Positions 27,207 to 36,183 of a stretch of 64,000 bases of DNA are shown here, in pieces. The stretch spans positions 186,001-250,000 of the forward strand of contig VXSC01000018.1 in NCBI GenBank assembly GCA_009838195.1, written 5' to 3'. The first letter of the stretch is position 1. Every line of letters begins with the position of its first letter. Source of the DNA: Rhodothermaceae bacterium. Its GTDB lineage: Bacteria > Bacteroidota > Rhodothermia > Rhodothermales > Bin80. The notes beneath the pieces were generated by a model. It worked only from the letters and a program-made list of their open reading frames with translations, did no database searches and was not told the DNA's origin. The position numbers and the translations under genes are program-made.

Positions 27207-27581
27207 ATGAGCGGAAATTATGAACTTGGTGACCGTGAAAAGATCAAAGAAATACGGGATCGTGAACGGTACTCAAGGAATGTACCTGTAATCGATGGTG
27301 ATCCGCGTTTCCAGATATACTGGACAAGCGAAGATGAGGTTGAGTTACACGTTTCAGAAGGGGCTTTGAATGGCGGAGGAATCCGGCAATTCAAGCTGCG
27401 GGGCGATGAGGTCGTCTGCGAGTTTTGGGAACGTGATGGCAAAGGTAAGCAATGGTACCCCGTAGAGAACAAACGGCTGGGTCGTCTGCAGGGCGGAGAA
27501 TATCTGACCTGTCCGAATGCGTCACGGTTGCCGGAAATTATCGAGCGGGAATACGAGAATCTCTGCAGGTACTATGACTGA
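27207..27581 (+). CDS. Hypothetical protein, 124 aa
   Basis: Starts at ATG 27207 after a G-rich tract (GGGGGGAATCG) that serves as a ribosome-binding site. The product is hydrophilic and beta-rich in the middle (RFQIYWTSEDEVELHV, REFKL-like strands) and ends in a charged helix EIIEREYENLCRYYD. No domain recognised; no signal peptide or membrane segment. A short second frame (MTDQLAELPPSW) starts on its stop codon (ATGACTGA), and two further small genes follow within 320 bp, suggesting a small accessory operon. Confidence 0.55.
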   Translation: MSGNYELGDREKIKEIRDRERYSRNVPVIDGDPRFQIYWTSEDEVELHVSEGALNGGGIRQFKLRGDEVVCEFWERDGKGKQWYPVENKRLGRLQGGEYLTCPNASRLPEIIEREYENLCRYYD

Positions 27582-27605
27582 TCAACTTGCTGAATTGCCC
27601 CCTAG

Positions 27606-27872
27606 TTGGACCTGCCCTGCGAATCCAAGGTCGAGCAAGTGCCGGAATTGAACGATGAGGATGTGGAGAAGGAACTGGAACGCCTAGTGATTGAACATAA
27701 GGAACTATCGGAATCAATCGAATCGCCCTGGGATCTGCAACGCCTTACCCGTCACCTGATCGTAACCACCGAAGCGTATGTCGTGCGCCTGTATATAGAA
27801 TTATTGTGGGCCGATGTGGGTAGCTTCGTGTCTGAGATGACAGCCATGATGTTCAAGACAGAAACGGGGTAG
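27606..27872 (+). CDS. Small acidic hypothetical protein, possibly frameshifted at its 5' end
   Basis: 88 codons from TTG 27606. The product is acidic and helical (ELNDEDVEKELERLVIEHKEL then TRHLIVTTEAYVVRLYIELL). An ATG frame that begins at 27575 on the previous gene's stop gives MTDQLAELPP and runs out after 25 codons in another frame, right where this frame becomes coding-like. Either this gene starts at TTG 27606 or a nearby GTG, or one frameshift broke an originally longer gene. Function unknown. Confidence 0.45.
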   Translation: MDLPCESKVEQVPELNDEDVEKELERLVIEHKELSESIESPWDLQRLTRHLIVTTEAYVVRLYIELLWADVGSFVSEMTAMMFKTETG

Positions 27873-27892
27873 GATCTTGAGGATCTGGATAC

Positions 27893-28054
27893 ATGATGCT
27901 CTTGGGTCTTTTGTTTCTAATTCTCTCTCTTGCTTTGGGGGCGGGTGCCGTGTTCTTGCATGATAATGCAGGATGGGATAATACTTTAGTCCGCTGGCAG
28001 TGGGGGTTACTGGTGGCCGGGTTTTTACTTTTACTGTCCGGAATAATCATATAA
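27893..28054 (+). CDS. Small membrane protein, 53 aa, two transmembrane helices
   Basis: ATG 27893 to TAA 28054. The first half is a hydrophobic helix (LLGLLFLILSLALGAGAVF), followed by a short polar loop DNAGWDNTLVRW and a second helix LLVAGFLLLLSGIII. The size and helix-loop-helix layout are those of a small inner-membrane protein, and an AGGA lies about 10 bases upstream. It follows the acidic 88-codon gene by 20 bp. In defence-like neighbourhoods such peptides are often toxins or membrane effectors; here that is only a possibility. Confidence 0.5.
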   Translation: MMLLGLLFLILSLALGAGAVFLHDNAGWDNTLVRWQWGLLVAGFLLLLSGIII

Positions 28055-28580
28055 ACCCGAGTATGTGAGGATGCTCCGAATGCAACGTAATACGCCTTAT
28101 GTTTCGCCCCCCGCGGTCAATCCAGAGTGTAAATGCCACTTTTGTATCTTTTGTTATATGTGTAGATAATTCTTCGCCCTTTCTAATCTGCGAAGTAAAG
28201 GAAAGAAACGTGCAGCATAGGGTTACCGGTCGGACACATTTTTCAAACATTTCCTTTGTTGAAAATGAGCTTCTGCTGGTCCTATAATGCGAAAAATAGG
28301 TTGCCATAGAGTCCCAGTGGCCTTGGCACGGTCGCAGGATTTTTTCCTTAACACCTGAGTTATGTGATTTGGTACGCTAAATGGTTTCTGGAATAAATCG
28401 TTGAGGAAATAATTCAACTATTTGCAATAAATTGGAACTTTAATGCTCGGGAACACCTAATGTATATGGCTTCAAAAAAAAAATACATAATTAGCTGTCC
28501 CAACGAGGGTTAAGTAATTATTGAGTCCCCATTTCTAAATTGCCTAAGCTGCTTGGTAGCTCACTCAGTACTCACATATA
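28055..28580. other. AT-rich intergenic region before the restriction pair
   Basis: 526 bp of visibly lower GC than the surroundings. No coding frame with support on either strand. TATAAT overlaps the ATG of the restriction gene (28577-28582), with TTGGTA 18 bases upstream, so the promoter may lie very close to the gene and the transcript could be almost leaderless. The AT-rich composition suits recent acquisition of the restriction pair. Confidence 0.35.
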
Positions 28581-29441
28581 ATGGAAAGAATATCAAGCGA
28601 GCAGGACAATCCTTATCCTGACTTTGTTAATCGCCTCCGGCTATTGATCTCGAAAAATCCCGAGATTATCACGCTTACGTTGAGTAATATTTTCACAATG
28701 CGTCTTATCGGAAACAAGACACATGGGGACTTGGCAGAAATTGCTATATCGGAATTTATCAATCAGTACATGTATGATTTCCATTCAATTCATGTGGGAA
28801 AAGATTTATACAGGGCCAAGAAGCGTGAAGAAGATATCAAGGTCGTCAATGAGATAACAAAAACGGAATTCCCAATTAGCCTGAAAGCGTACGGAAATGG
28901 GCCCTTGCAATTATCCACTAACAAATCATATACGATGTTTCCGAGGCTATCTGAGGAGGGTGTAATCATAACTGATAGGAACCGAATTTTCAATGTTTTG
29001 GATAGTTCTGCATTTGATGATTTTTATTCTGCGAATGTACTGCCACTGATATATGATGAAAAAACTAAACGCTGCAATATAATGGTTTTTGATTCAGTTA
29101 AAGCTCGAAATGCGGTCGCGAAGATTACACGTATAGATCATGGCCATGGGCGAAAACACCCGGTTTATTTGTTCTACGACTCAGATGACAATTACATCTG
29201 CGAAGTAAGATATGGTGGGGCATCTGCGAATGCACTACAGCGTGGGCTCTGGACTCACACTATCAGGGCACAGAAATTTTTTACGAGCGTCACAGATGGT
29301 TGGATAGATTACTCCCACAACAAGGTTTTAGTAAAGCTATTTTCTTGTGCCCTTGTGGCAAGCAGTAGTGGTCACCAAACTGCTTTAGATGTAATAAACG
29401 AAGACATCAGCAAAATCAAAGAGTCGACCCAGAAAAGATAA
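28581..29441 (+). CDS. Putative type II restriction endonuclease (PD-(D/E)xK-like)
   Basis: 286 aa. Residues 51-102 fit a PD-(D/E)xK nuclease core: a helix with E53 and E58 (LAEIAISEFIN), then D85 in EEDIKV, then FPISLKAYG with K102. The ISLK ending in place of (D/E)xK is found in several restriction enzymes. The stop codon overlaps the ATG of the methyltransferase gene (TAATG), so the two are coupled. Function is inferred from this partner and the nuclease-like motif; the recognition sequence cannot be deduced. AT-richer than the neighbours. Confidence 0.65.
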   Translation: MERISSEQDNPYPDFVNRLRLLISKNPEIITLTLSNIFTMRLIGNKTHGDLAEIAISEFINQYMYDFHSIHVGKDLYRAKKREEDIKVVNEITKTEFPISLKAYGNGPLQLSTNKSYTMFPRLSEEGVIITDRNRIFNVLDSSAFDDFYSANVLPLIYDEKTKRCNIMVFDSVKARNAVAKITRIDHGHGRKHPVYLFYDSDDNYICEVRYGGASANALQRGLWTHTIRAQKFFTSVTDGWIDYSHNKVLVKLFSCALVASSSGHQTALDVINEDISKIKESTQKR

Positions 29442-30583
29442 TGTCAGTGAATTACACCTTGTTTGGCGATCCTGTCGTTACTGTTCCTGTAACAGAGGGA
29501 GTTAAATATGCCGGATCCAAACTCAAATTACTGCCACACATTCTGCGCCTTGCACACCGGACCGGGGCAAAGAGCGTGTTAGACGGATTTTCCGGCACTA
29601 CTCGTGTTTCGCAAGCATTTGCAAGATCAGGATATAGTGTCGTTTGCAATGATGTATCTGAGTGGTCCAAGGTGTTCGGGAACTGTTATTTAATGAACAA
29701 GATGCCTAGGATGCACTACGAAGGAATTATCAACCACTTAAATGCTGTTCCTCCAAAAACCGGCTGGTTTACAAAACACTATGGCGGAATCGTTTCTCGC
29801 ATTGGTCAACTGTCAGTGGAGCAGGACGGTCTCAAGAAACCTTGGCAGATTCATAATACACGCAAACTAGACGGGATCCGATCGGAGATAGACAGAATGG
29901 GTCTTTCTCCAATAGAGCATGCGGTCGCACTGACCAGTCTTATATTGGGGCTTGATCGTGTAGACAGCACAATTGGACATTTTGCATCGTACTTGAGAGA
30001 ATGGTCAAGACGCTCCTTCAATATGCTCCGGTTGGAAATACCAAAATTATTTATCTCTGAGGAGGATAATCGGGTACTGCAAAGAGATGTATTCGATGTT
30101 TCCGGGATTGATGTCGATTTGGCATATTACGATCCCCCTTATGGTTCCAATAATGAGAAGATGCCACCATCACGAGTCAGATACACGGCCTACTATCACC
30201 TATGGACTAGTATTTGCCTGAATGACGAACCGGAACTCTTTGGAAAAGCAAAGCGCAGATTGGATTCTTCTGACAAGCTCTCAGCTTCTGTATTTGAAGA
30301 GTTCAGGAGGAATCCGGCCACAGGAAGATATTTCGCTGTTGAGGCACTTGAACAATTGATTGCTTCAACCCGTGCGAAATGGATTATCCTCTCTTACAGC
30401 TCCGGTGGGCGTACCACCGCTACTGAAATAGACTCAATGATTCGAAATTGTGGTACAGTGCTAGAGTTTGTCAAGATTAATTACAAACGTAATGTGATGG
30501 CAAACATGAGATGGACAAATGAGTGGTTGAGTGACGCTGAGTCGCCAAATTGCGAGTATCTGTTTCTCATTGATAAAGGGTGA
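29441..30583 (+). CDS. D12-class adenine-N6 DNA methyltransferase
   Basis: 380 aa. AdoMet-binding region VLDGFSGTTRVSQAFA (motif I, F-x-G form) near residue 47, then CNDVSEW, and the catalytic motif DPPYGSN (motif IV) around 232. The KYAGSKLKLLPHI start is the typical N-terminal motif X of Dam/DpnM-like D12 enzymes. It methylates adenine in a specific DNA sequence, protecting host DNA from the upstream nuclease. Standard length for the class. Followed 107 bp later by an unrelated sulfatase gene. Confidence 0.88.
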   Translation: MSVNYTLFGDPVVTVPVTEGVKYAGSKLKLLPHILRLAHRTGAKSVLDGFSGTTRVSQAFARSGYSVVCNDVSEWSKVFGNCYLMNKMPRMHYEGIINHLNAVPPKTGWFTKHYGGIVSRIGQLSVEQDGLKKPWQIHNTRKLDGIRSEIDRMGLSPIEHAVALTSLILGLDRVDSTIGHFASYLREWSRRSFNMLRLEIPKLFISEEDNRVLQRDVFDVSGIDVDLAYYDPPYGSNNEKMPPSRVRYTAYYHLWTSICLNDEPELFGKAKRRLDSSDKLSASVFEEFRRNPATGRYFAVEALEQLIASTRAKWIILSYSSGGRTTATEIDSMIRNCGTVLEFVKINYKRNVMANMRWTNEWLSDAESPNCEYLFLIDKG

Positions 30584-30689
30584 GTGTAGAGCTCCAGAAT
30601 AGCTCCGGCGACAAAACATGTTATATCAGTTGAATCGCGGGTGTCTTAAACCTGCTTAAGAATTCACCCTGCTTTTGTCCGATAACATC

Positions 30690-32144
30690 ATGCAACGTCC
30701 ACTGAAGGCCACTTTCTCGACAATCTCGTTCCTGATATTGAGCATACAGCTGTCCGGTTACCAACCTGCAGATACCTCCAGTCAATCAAATGCCGTGATT
30801 AGTGCATCTGTTTCCGAGCACATCTCCAAACAAACAGCGCAAGAGCAGCCGCCAAACTTTATTGTGATACTGGCAGACGATCTTGGTTACGGTGATTTGG
30901 GGGCCTATGGTCAAAAGAAAATTCATACGCCAAGACTTGACCAAATGGCCGCGGAGGGAATGAGGTTCACGAGCTTTTATGCCGGACATACCGTCTGTGC
31001 ACCATCCCGTGTAGCCCTCCTGACAGGTGTAGACATGGCGCATTCACATACACGATCCAATGCCGGACCCGGGCTTCAAGAAACAGACTTAACTGTGGCT
31101 GAAGTACTGAAGGAAGCAGATTACTCCACGGGAATCTTTGGTAAGTGGGGATTTGGAACACCGGAAAACGGCGCACCCGACCAGCAGGGATTTGATGAAT
31201 TTCTGGGGTACCTGGGGCATGTTCACGCACACTCATACTATACAGATCACCTGTTCAGTATTCAGAACGGCAAAACAGAACAAGTACCTGTTGATACGAC
31301 ACAGTATACACCGGATCTATTTACGGAAGCGGGACTAGATTTCATTACACGTCACAAGGATCATCCATTCCTGTTATACCTCCCTTATCCGCTGGTGCAT
31401 GCGGAACTTTTGGTGCCGTCGGAGTCCATGAGACCCTATCTGGATAGTACGGGACAAAGTCTCCTAATGCCAGAAAAACCATTTCCCTGTTGTGGCGTCA
31501 TTGGCACCTATCGTGGACAGAAGCAACCTCATGCAGCATTTGCAGGTATGGTTTCCAGACTTGATAGAGATGTTGGCCGGATACTGGATCATATCCGCGA
31601 TCTTGAATTGGATGACAACACGATCGTGTTTTTCACCAGTGACAATGGTCCACATATTGAAGGCGGAGCTGATCCCGGTTTCTTTGAAAGCAATGGTCCT
31701 CTGCGCGGGCTAAAACGTGATTTATACGAAGGCGGTATCCGAGTACCTGCGATTGCCTGGGGCCCCGGAATCATCCCAGGAGGCATTGTGAGCGACCATC
31801 CTTGGGGTAGCTGGGATATCCCTGCTACGCTTGCAGATTTTGCAGATACATCTGGACCATCTACTAATGGAATTTCGATGCAAAATCTGCTGCGCGACGA
31901 GGGACCAGTCGCCCAGCACGAATATTTTTACTGGGAATTCAACAACGGTTGGGGTGGGCATTATGTACAGGCTATCCGCCAAAAAGATTGGAAACTACTA
32001 CGTTTTGCTGAGCCCGAACGGACCTGGTTTGAGCTATACAATCTGCGTACAGATATCGGGGAATTCAATGACCTTGCCCCAAACTATCCAGAGATGGTTA
32101 CGAGATTGAGTAATCTGATAGACAAGGTTCGTGTGAATCCATGA
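30690..32144 (+). CDS. Secreted sulfatase (formylglycine type)
   Basis: 484 aa from ATG 30690, preceded by a TTG in frame five codons upstream. An N-terminal hydrophobic segment (FSTISFLILSIQLSG) is a likely signal peptide. The sulfatase core starts at NFIVILADDLGYGDLG with the two metal Asp residues; the active-site motif is CAPSRVALLTG (Cys-x-Pro-Ser-Arg, Cys becoming formylglycine). GKWGFG and the later FTSDNGPH segment complete the metal and sulfate site. Type I sulfatases hydrolyse sulfate esters, often of polysaccharides. An anaerobic or aerobic formylglycine maturase is required elsewhere. Stands alone on + strand. Confidence 0.92.
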   Translation: MQRPLKATFSTISFLILSIQLSGYQPADTSSQSNAVISASVSEHISKQTAQEQPPNFIVILADDLGYGDLGAYGQKKIHTPRLDQMAAEGMRFTSFYAGHTVCAPSRVALLTGVDMAHSHTRSNAGPGLQETDLTVAEVLKEADYSTGIFGKWGFGTPENGAPDQQGFDEFLGYLGHVHAHSYYTDHLFSIQNGKTEQVPVDTTQYTPDLFTEAGLDFITRHKDHPFLLYLPYPLVHAELLVPSESMRPYLDSTGQSLLMPEKPFPCCGVIGTYRGQKQPHAAFAGMVSRLDRDVGRILDHIRDLELDDNTIVFFTSDNGPHIEGGADPGFFESNGPLRGLKRDLYEGGIRVPAIAWGPGIIPGGIVSDHPWGSWDIPATLADFADTSGPSTNGISMQNLLRDEGPVAQHEYFYWEFNNGWGGHYVQAIRQKDWKLLRFAEPERTWFELYNLRTDIGEFNDLAPNYPEMVTRLSNLIDKVRVNP

Positions 32145-32269
32145 CGCCGCAGTAGCTAATCATCAGAAAAGTCTGGCATCTTTGCACCGAACTCTCCTGC
32201 CGATGATTGCCACTTGCAAGGCTGTGAGAAGTATCCGGTATACAGGTAGTCTGGACGGAGGGGGCCTGA

Positions 32270-33157
32270 CTATTCGCCCCGCAATTCAGCGTGCGTCGTG
32301 CGTGCGATTCCTGCCCCCAGAGCAGCTGAGTCGGCATCATCCTCTAATCCCTCAATCAGAATAATCAGAACATAGGGTGGGGAGTTTGGTGGGTAGATGA
32401 TGGCGGCATCGTGATGAATACGCGTGATTTGCCCGGTCTTGTGTGCAACCAGTACGTCGGACGGGAGTCCGGCGGGAATCATTTCATTGAATGCCTGGTC
32501 CAGCAGTACCTCAACCATGTTGCTATCTGCCGCGGGGCTGACTGCTTTTCCCTGGTGGATGGCCTCTAAGAGGGTTGCCAAAGCGCGGGCTGTCGTTGAG
32601 TTGCTGAGACCAAGTTCAAAGGCTTTGAGATCTTCTACTCCCCGAAGTACCTGCATACCGGGAGCTCCCAGAGAATTGACTGTTTCCTGAACAGGCTCTG
32701 CTCCCAAAAAGTCAATCAGAAGATTCGTAGCGAGATTGGACGATACAGTAATCATTTGATAGATCAAGTCCGAGATCGTCATGCGTTCTCCCAGCCGTTC
32801 ATAGATCGCATCGTCCGAATCCTCCTCAATACGGTAGGGAGTCCCATCCACAATTGAGCGGAAAGAGTTTTTTACTTCAAGGGTTGAGTCCAGGGAAAGG
32901 CCAGTGTCCCGAACTCTCCGCCATGCTTCAATCTGCACCGGTACCTTCATCGTGCTAGCAGCATGAAAAGGGCGGTCGGGAAGTATGTCCAGAGTGGTTT
33001 GTGTGCTTGCATCCCGAATCGCTACAGCGACCGTAGCATTAGGATACTCGCTGATCACAGTCTCTATTTTGTCCTGCAGCGTAACGGGCTCATTGCATGA
33101 GAGTACAGTTCCGCCAATCAGGATCAGCATCATCAGTCTGAAAAGGGAACGATTCAC
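32270..33157 (-). CDS. Class A beta-lactamase-like serine hydrolase lipoprotein
   Basis: 295 aa. Signal peptide with a lipobox ending LSC at residue 21, so a probable lipoprotein. Active-site triads of class A enzymes are present: STMK at 68-71 (S-x-x-K), SSN at 139-141 (S-x-N) and KTG at 240-242. E175 in RGVEDLKAF is a plausible general base in the omega-loop region. These indicate an active-looking serine hydrolase, either a beta-lactamase or a related penicillin-recognising enzyme. It lies 4 bp downstream of hisG on the same strand, probably in its transcript, an unusual setting. Confidence 0.82.
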   Translation of the reverse strand: MNRSLFRLMMLILIGGTVLSCNEPVTLQDKIETVISEYPNATVAVAIRDASTQTTLDILPDRPFHAASTMKVPVQIEAWRRVRDTGLSLDSTLEVKNSFRSIVDGTPYRIEEDSDDAIYERLGERMTISDLIYQMITVSSNLATNLLIDFLGAEPVQETVNSLGAPGMQVLRGVEDLKAFELGLSNSTTARALATLLEAIHQGKAVSPAADSNMVEVLLDQAFNEMIPAGLPSDVLVAHKTGQITRIHHDAAIIYPPNSPPYVLIILIEGLEDDADSAALGAGIARTTHAELRGE

Positions 33158-33161
33158 GGTT

Positions 33162-34010
33162 TTAGATTCTACAGGTACGTATATCAGTGATCACAATCCC
33201 CGTTGCACCAAGTCGCTCCAGATCGTCCATAATCTGGTTGGCTTCTTCACGTTTCGCCAAAGCTTTCACTGCAATCCAGTCTGGTTTACTCAGAGGAGCA
33301 ATGGTCGGTGATTCAATGCCGGGGGTGATCTCACACACACGTTCGAGCGATGATCGGGGACATCCATATTCGATCATCACATAAGTTCTGGCCAAGAGGA
33401 TTCCCTGAATGCGTCGCACGAACAGACCTGCCGCTGACTTGGCCTCAACCGTTCCGGTGCGGCCAGTCAATACAGCCTCAGTGTGTAGAATTGGTTCGCC
33501 AATGACAGAGAGTCCAGCATCCTCCAGGGTACGTCCGGTCTGGACAAGATCAGCAATAATATCCGCGACACCCAGTTGAATGGAGACTTCAACAGCTCCG
33601 TCGAGAGGTACGATCTCGGCTTGGATTTTTCTTTTTTTTAGATCAGCTGAAACTAGGTGACTGAACGAGGTTGCGATGCGGAGTCCATCAAACTGGTCCG
33701 GGGTAAGGTTGCGGTCACGCGGGCCTGCATAGCACAGCCGCGCTGTCCCGAATCCGAGAGAGAGAATTTCTTCCAGGCCAGCCTGCTGCTCATTCAGAAA
33801 ATCCCGGCCAATGATACCCAAGTCAAGGACCCCGTTACTCACATAAGTCGCAATATCACGAGGGCGCAGGAAATAGAATAGGGCTTGATTGTCCGTATCT
33901 CGAATGCGTAACTCACGGCCTGAGCGCCGGCATTTATAACCGGCTGCCTGAATCAGTTCTACAGTATCCGAGGCGAGTGCTCCCTTATTAGGTAGTGCAA
34001 TCTGCAACAT
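33162..34010 (-). CDS. hisG: ATP phosphoribosyltransferase, long form
   Basis: 282 aa. First step of histidine biosynthesis, joining ATP and PRPP. LQIALPNKGAL is the start of the HisG fold, followed by RPRDIATYVSNGVLDLGIIG and the phosphate-binding loop QTGRTLEDAGL. At ~280 aa it is the long form with the C-terminal ACT-like regulatory domain, whose end reads GIVITDIRTCRI. No HisZ is needed in this form, and histidine feedback is expected. 12 bp after hisE, 4 bp before the beta-lactamase-like gene. Confidence 0.95.
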   Translation of the reverse strand: MLQIALPNKGALASDTVELIQAAGYKCRRSGRELRIRDTDNQALFYFLRPRDIATYVSNGVLDLGIIGRDFLNEQQAGLEEILSLGFGTARLCYAGPRDRNLTPDQFDGLRIATSFSHLVSADLKKRKIQAEIVPLDGAVEVSIQLGVADIIADLVQTGRTLEDAGLSVIGEPILHTEAVLTGRTGTVEAKSAAGLFVRRIQGILLARTYVMIEYGCPRSSLERVCEITPGIESPTIAPLSKPDWIAVKALAKREEANQIMDDLERLGATGIVITDIRTCRI

Positions 34011-34022
34011 TTGAAAAGCAGC

Positions 34023-34286
34023 TTAGAGGTGACGGTAGATATCTTCCAGAGACAGGTCACAGGCGAGCATCATCACCTGAATATGGTAGAGCAGTTGAGA
34101 GATTTCTTCTGCGGTGCGTTCTCGGGTTTCGTAGTTGGCCGCCATCCAGACCTCCCCAGCTTCTTCTAGAATCTTTTTTCCAATTTCGTGGGAACCTGCG
34201 TGCACCGCCCGGACGGTGCCAGATTCTGTGTCTTGTCGATCTATTTTATCCTTCAACTCCTGAAAAAGATCTTCGAACCGCTTCAT
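34023..34286 (-). CDS. hisE: Phosphoribosyl-ATP pyrophosphatase
   Basis: 87 aa, a stand-alone MazG-like pyrophosphatase for the second step of histidine biosynthesis. The signature KKILEEAGEVWMA (metal-binding E-E-x-x-E) and AEEISQLLYHIQVMM are visible. Short stand-alone HisE is normal when HisI is separate. It sits 12 bp upstream of hisG, first gene of the hisE-hisG-bla-like run on the minus strand. Confidence 0.92.
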   Translation of the reverse strand: MKRFEDLFQELKDKIDRQDTESGTVRAVHAGSHEIGKKILEEAGEVWMAANYETRERTAEEISQLLYHIQVMMLACDLSLEDIYRHL

Positions 34287-34410
34287 ATTGAATACTGATT
34301 GGGGGTCATTGTTGGAAAATGCAAGGCCTCGCCAAATGCTTATACACGTCTGCTGAGGCTTTTGTATTGGCGCAATCTAACACAAAAGGCAATGCTACCT
34401 TCAGGAAAGA

Positions 34411-34444
34411 TAAAAGAAAGGGCCAGATCACGAGATGCTGGCCC
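34411..34444 (-). terminator. Rho-independent terminator of the 73-aa gene
   Basis: On the minus strand AGGGCCAG and CTGGCCCT form a perfect 8-bp stem (34437-34444 and 34418-34425) with an 11-base loop, followed at once by TTCTTTTATC. It lies 46 bp after the small gene at 34491-34712 and 124 bp before hisE. Confidence 0.85.
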
Positions 34445-34490
34445 TGCAGGAATGAGGATTCCCCGAATTTATTTCAACTGTTAACAGACG

Positions 34491-34712
34491 CTAGGCCTTG
34501 ACCGCCTCAGCAAGTAAGCGATCGAGTTGTGGTGCCGTGCGTCCTCCGGTTCCTACGAGGATATCATCGAAGAACGCAATCAAGGCTGAACGCTCTGACG
34601 GCATCGATTCAAACGATTCCAACGCGGACAGGAAACGCTTCCAGACAGATTCTTCAATCTGGCCAGCTAAGTACCGTGCAAACAGTCTTCCAAGTGGATT
34701 TGAATTTTTCAT
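34491..34712 (-). CDS. Small hypothetical protein, 73 aa
   Basis: Helical, soluble product (LGRLFARYLAGQIEESVWKRF then SALIAFFDDIL) followed by a clear intrinsic terminator, which supports a real transcript. No recognised domain. It is alone on its transcript between the reductase gene and hisE. Function unknown; the compact amphipathic helices could suggest a protein-binding role, but that is guesswork. Confidence 0.65.
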   Translation of the reverse strand: MKNSNPLGRLFARYLAGQIEESVWKRFLSALESFESMPSERSALIAFFDDILVGTGGRTAPQLDRLLAEAVKA

Positions 34713-35118
34713 TTTCTCGTTTTGCAGCGTGTCAGAAGCAACTAAAGTTCAATGTTTCGCTCTATCACCCAATCACTACGGCAAAAATCGGACCAAAGTT
34801 ACATTTTCGTGCCGTATGCAACCCACTTACACGCAGAAAACCCGATATACGCAATCCAAACAAAGAAATGATATTCTAAAAGGGTATCGTAGGCTTGGTT
34901 TTTCCTTTCCGAATGTCAGTGCACAAGGGGCACGTACGTCCAGCCAATGCGAATCCAATCCCCCTCGAGGCACAAACCATTTGCACCCGCGCGGAACAAC
35001 CCTAATTCGGCCAAACAAATCCCAAGTGCACTCCTCACAAATACAAAAGCAACCGTGACTTTGAATTCGTTCCTGAAAATCAGGGTTTTGTCTATTCACG
35101 AATTGACGACATAGGACA
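34713..35118. other. Intergenic region without a supported gene
   Basis: 406 bp between the 73-aa gene and the reductase gene (both minus). Overlapping frames exist on both strands but none has a start signal, motif or coding-like composition. It should hold the promoter of the 73-aa gene and the 3' end of the Rieske operon. Confidence 0.4.
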
Positions 35119-36183
35119 TTAGTCAAAAGAGAGGACTACCTCCGGCGTGGTGGGGACTGCTTGACAGGTCAGGATTGCACCACCTGCAATCTCCTTGTCT
35201 TCCAGCGCCATGCGGGATCGCATGTGTACGGTTCCCCGAGTGATCCGGGCACGGCAGGATCCACAAACGCCAGACTGGCATGAGTACGGCGGCTCACCTC
35301 CGGCGGCACGAATGGCTTCAAGCAGCGTCTGCCTCGCTTTGACGGATACTTGAAGTGTTTGTCCGTTGAGCGTAATCCTGGCCGCGGACTCACAGCCGTC
35401 GACCGAGAGATCCATCTTCGCGCTGGCACCACCGTAGCTCTCCAGCCGGATTCTGTTGTCGGGTACATCAATATTCCTGAGCGCTGTCTGGACTGTTGCA
35501 TTCATTCCTCCCGGTCCGCAGATGAAATATTGCGTGTCCTGCGCTTCGGGCGGATGCTCGGCTATAAACTGAGCTACTGCAGCCGCACCTATACGGCCTC
35601 GCCTCCAACAAGTCTCGAATGACCAGAAGCTCATGCGTGACAATACGTTGCGGACAACTAGACGACCCTCAGAAGCCGCCTCAAGTTCAGTCAGCGCCGT
35701 GCAGAAAATTGTTGAACGTGCATCAGCGTTCCCGTACACCAAGTATGCAACAGAATATGGCTCGGTCGCCAGCAGCGTTCGGATCATGGCATAGATTGGC
35801 GTGATACCGCTTCCTGCGGCAAAGAAGTAGTAGGTCCGGCGTGCCCGCACGTTTGGCTTGAGGCAAAAACTACCAAAGGGCGGAGCTACATTGATCACAT
35901 TGCCTGGCACAATATTGTCGTTGATGTAATTGGATACGAGTCCGTTCTGCACACGCTTAACCGTGACGCGCAGTGCAGCGTTCTGGAGCGGGGCTTCAGA
36001 GATCGAATACGTACGCCGAACCTCTTCGCCCTTTATTTGGAACTGGAACGTTACGTGCTGACCGGCTTGCCAGCGAAACGTACTGGCCAGTGTGGAAGGA
36101 ACATCAAATACCACACTCCGGGCGAGTCCCGGGATCTCCTCCCGTACCGCGGCAACGGTCAGCTTGTGAAATCCATGAATCAC
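35119..36183 (-). CDS. Oxygenase reductase: FAD/NAD(P)H reductase with C-terminal 2Fe-2S ferredoxin
   Basis: 354 aa. N-terminal flavin domain with RTYSISEAP (FAD) and NAD domain with FAAGSGITPIYAMI and FICGPGGM; C-terminal plant-type ferredoxin with CQSGVCGSC and a fourth Cys in LTCQA. Layout is that of PaaE/VanB-type class IA-like reductases that deliver electrons to a Rieske oxygenase. The start overlaps the end of the Rieske gene by four bases, so the pair is coupled. Confidence 0.92.
   Translation of the reverse strand: MIHGFHKLTVAAVREEIPGLARSVVFDVPSTLASTFRWQAGQHVTFQFQIKGEEVRRTYSISEAPLQNAALRVTVKRVQNGLVSNYINDNIVPGNVINVAPPFGSFCLKPNVRARRTYYFFAAGSGITPIYAMIRTLLATEPYSVAYLVYGNADARSTIFCTALTELEAASEGRLVVRNVLSRMSFWSFETCWRRGRIGAAAVAQFIAEHPPEAQDTQYFICGPGGMNATVQTALRNIDVPDNRIRLESYGGASAKMDLSVDGCESAARITLNGQTLQVSVKARQTLLEAIRAAGGEPPYSCQSGVCGSCRARITRGTVHMRSRMALEDKEIAGGAILTCQAVPTTPEVVLSFD

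Noticed and set aside
32245..32285. GGGGC/GCCCC hairpin at the end of the beta-lactamase-like gene as a terminator.
   Set aside because: Stem is only five pairs and no T-run follows in either direction.
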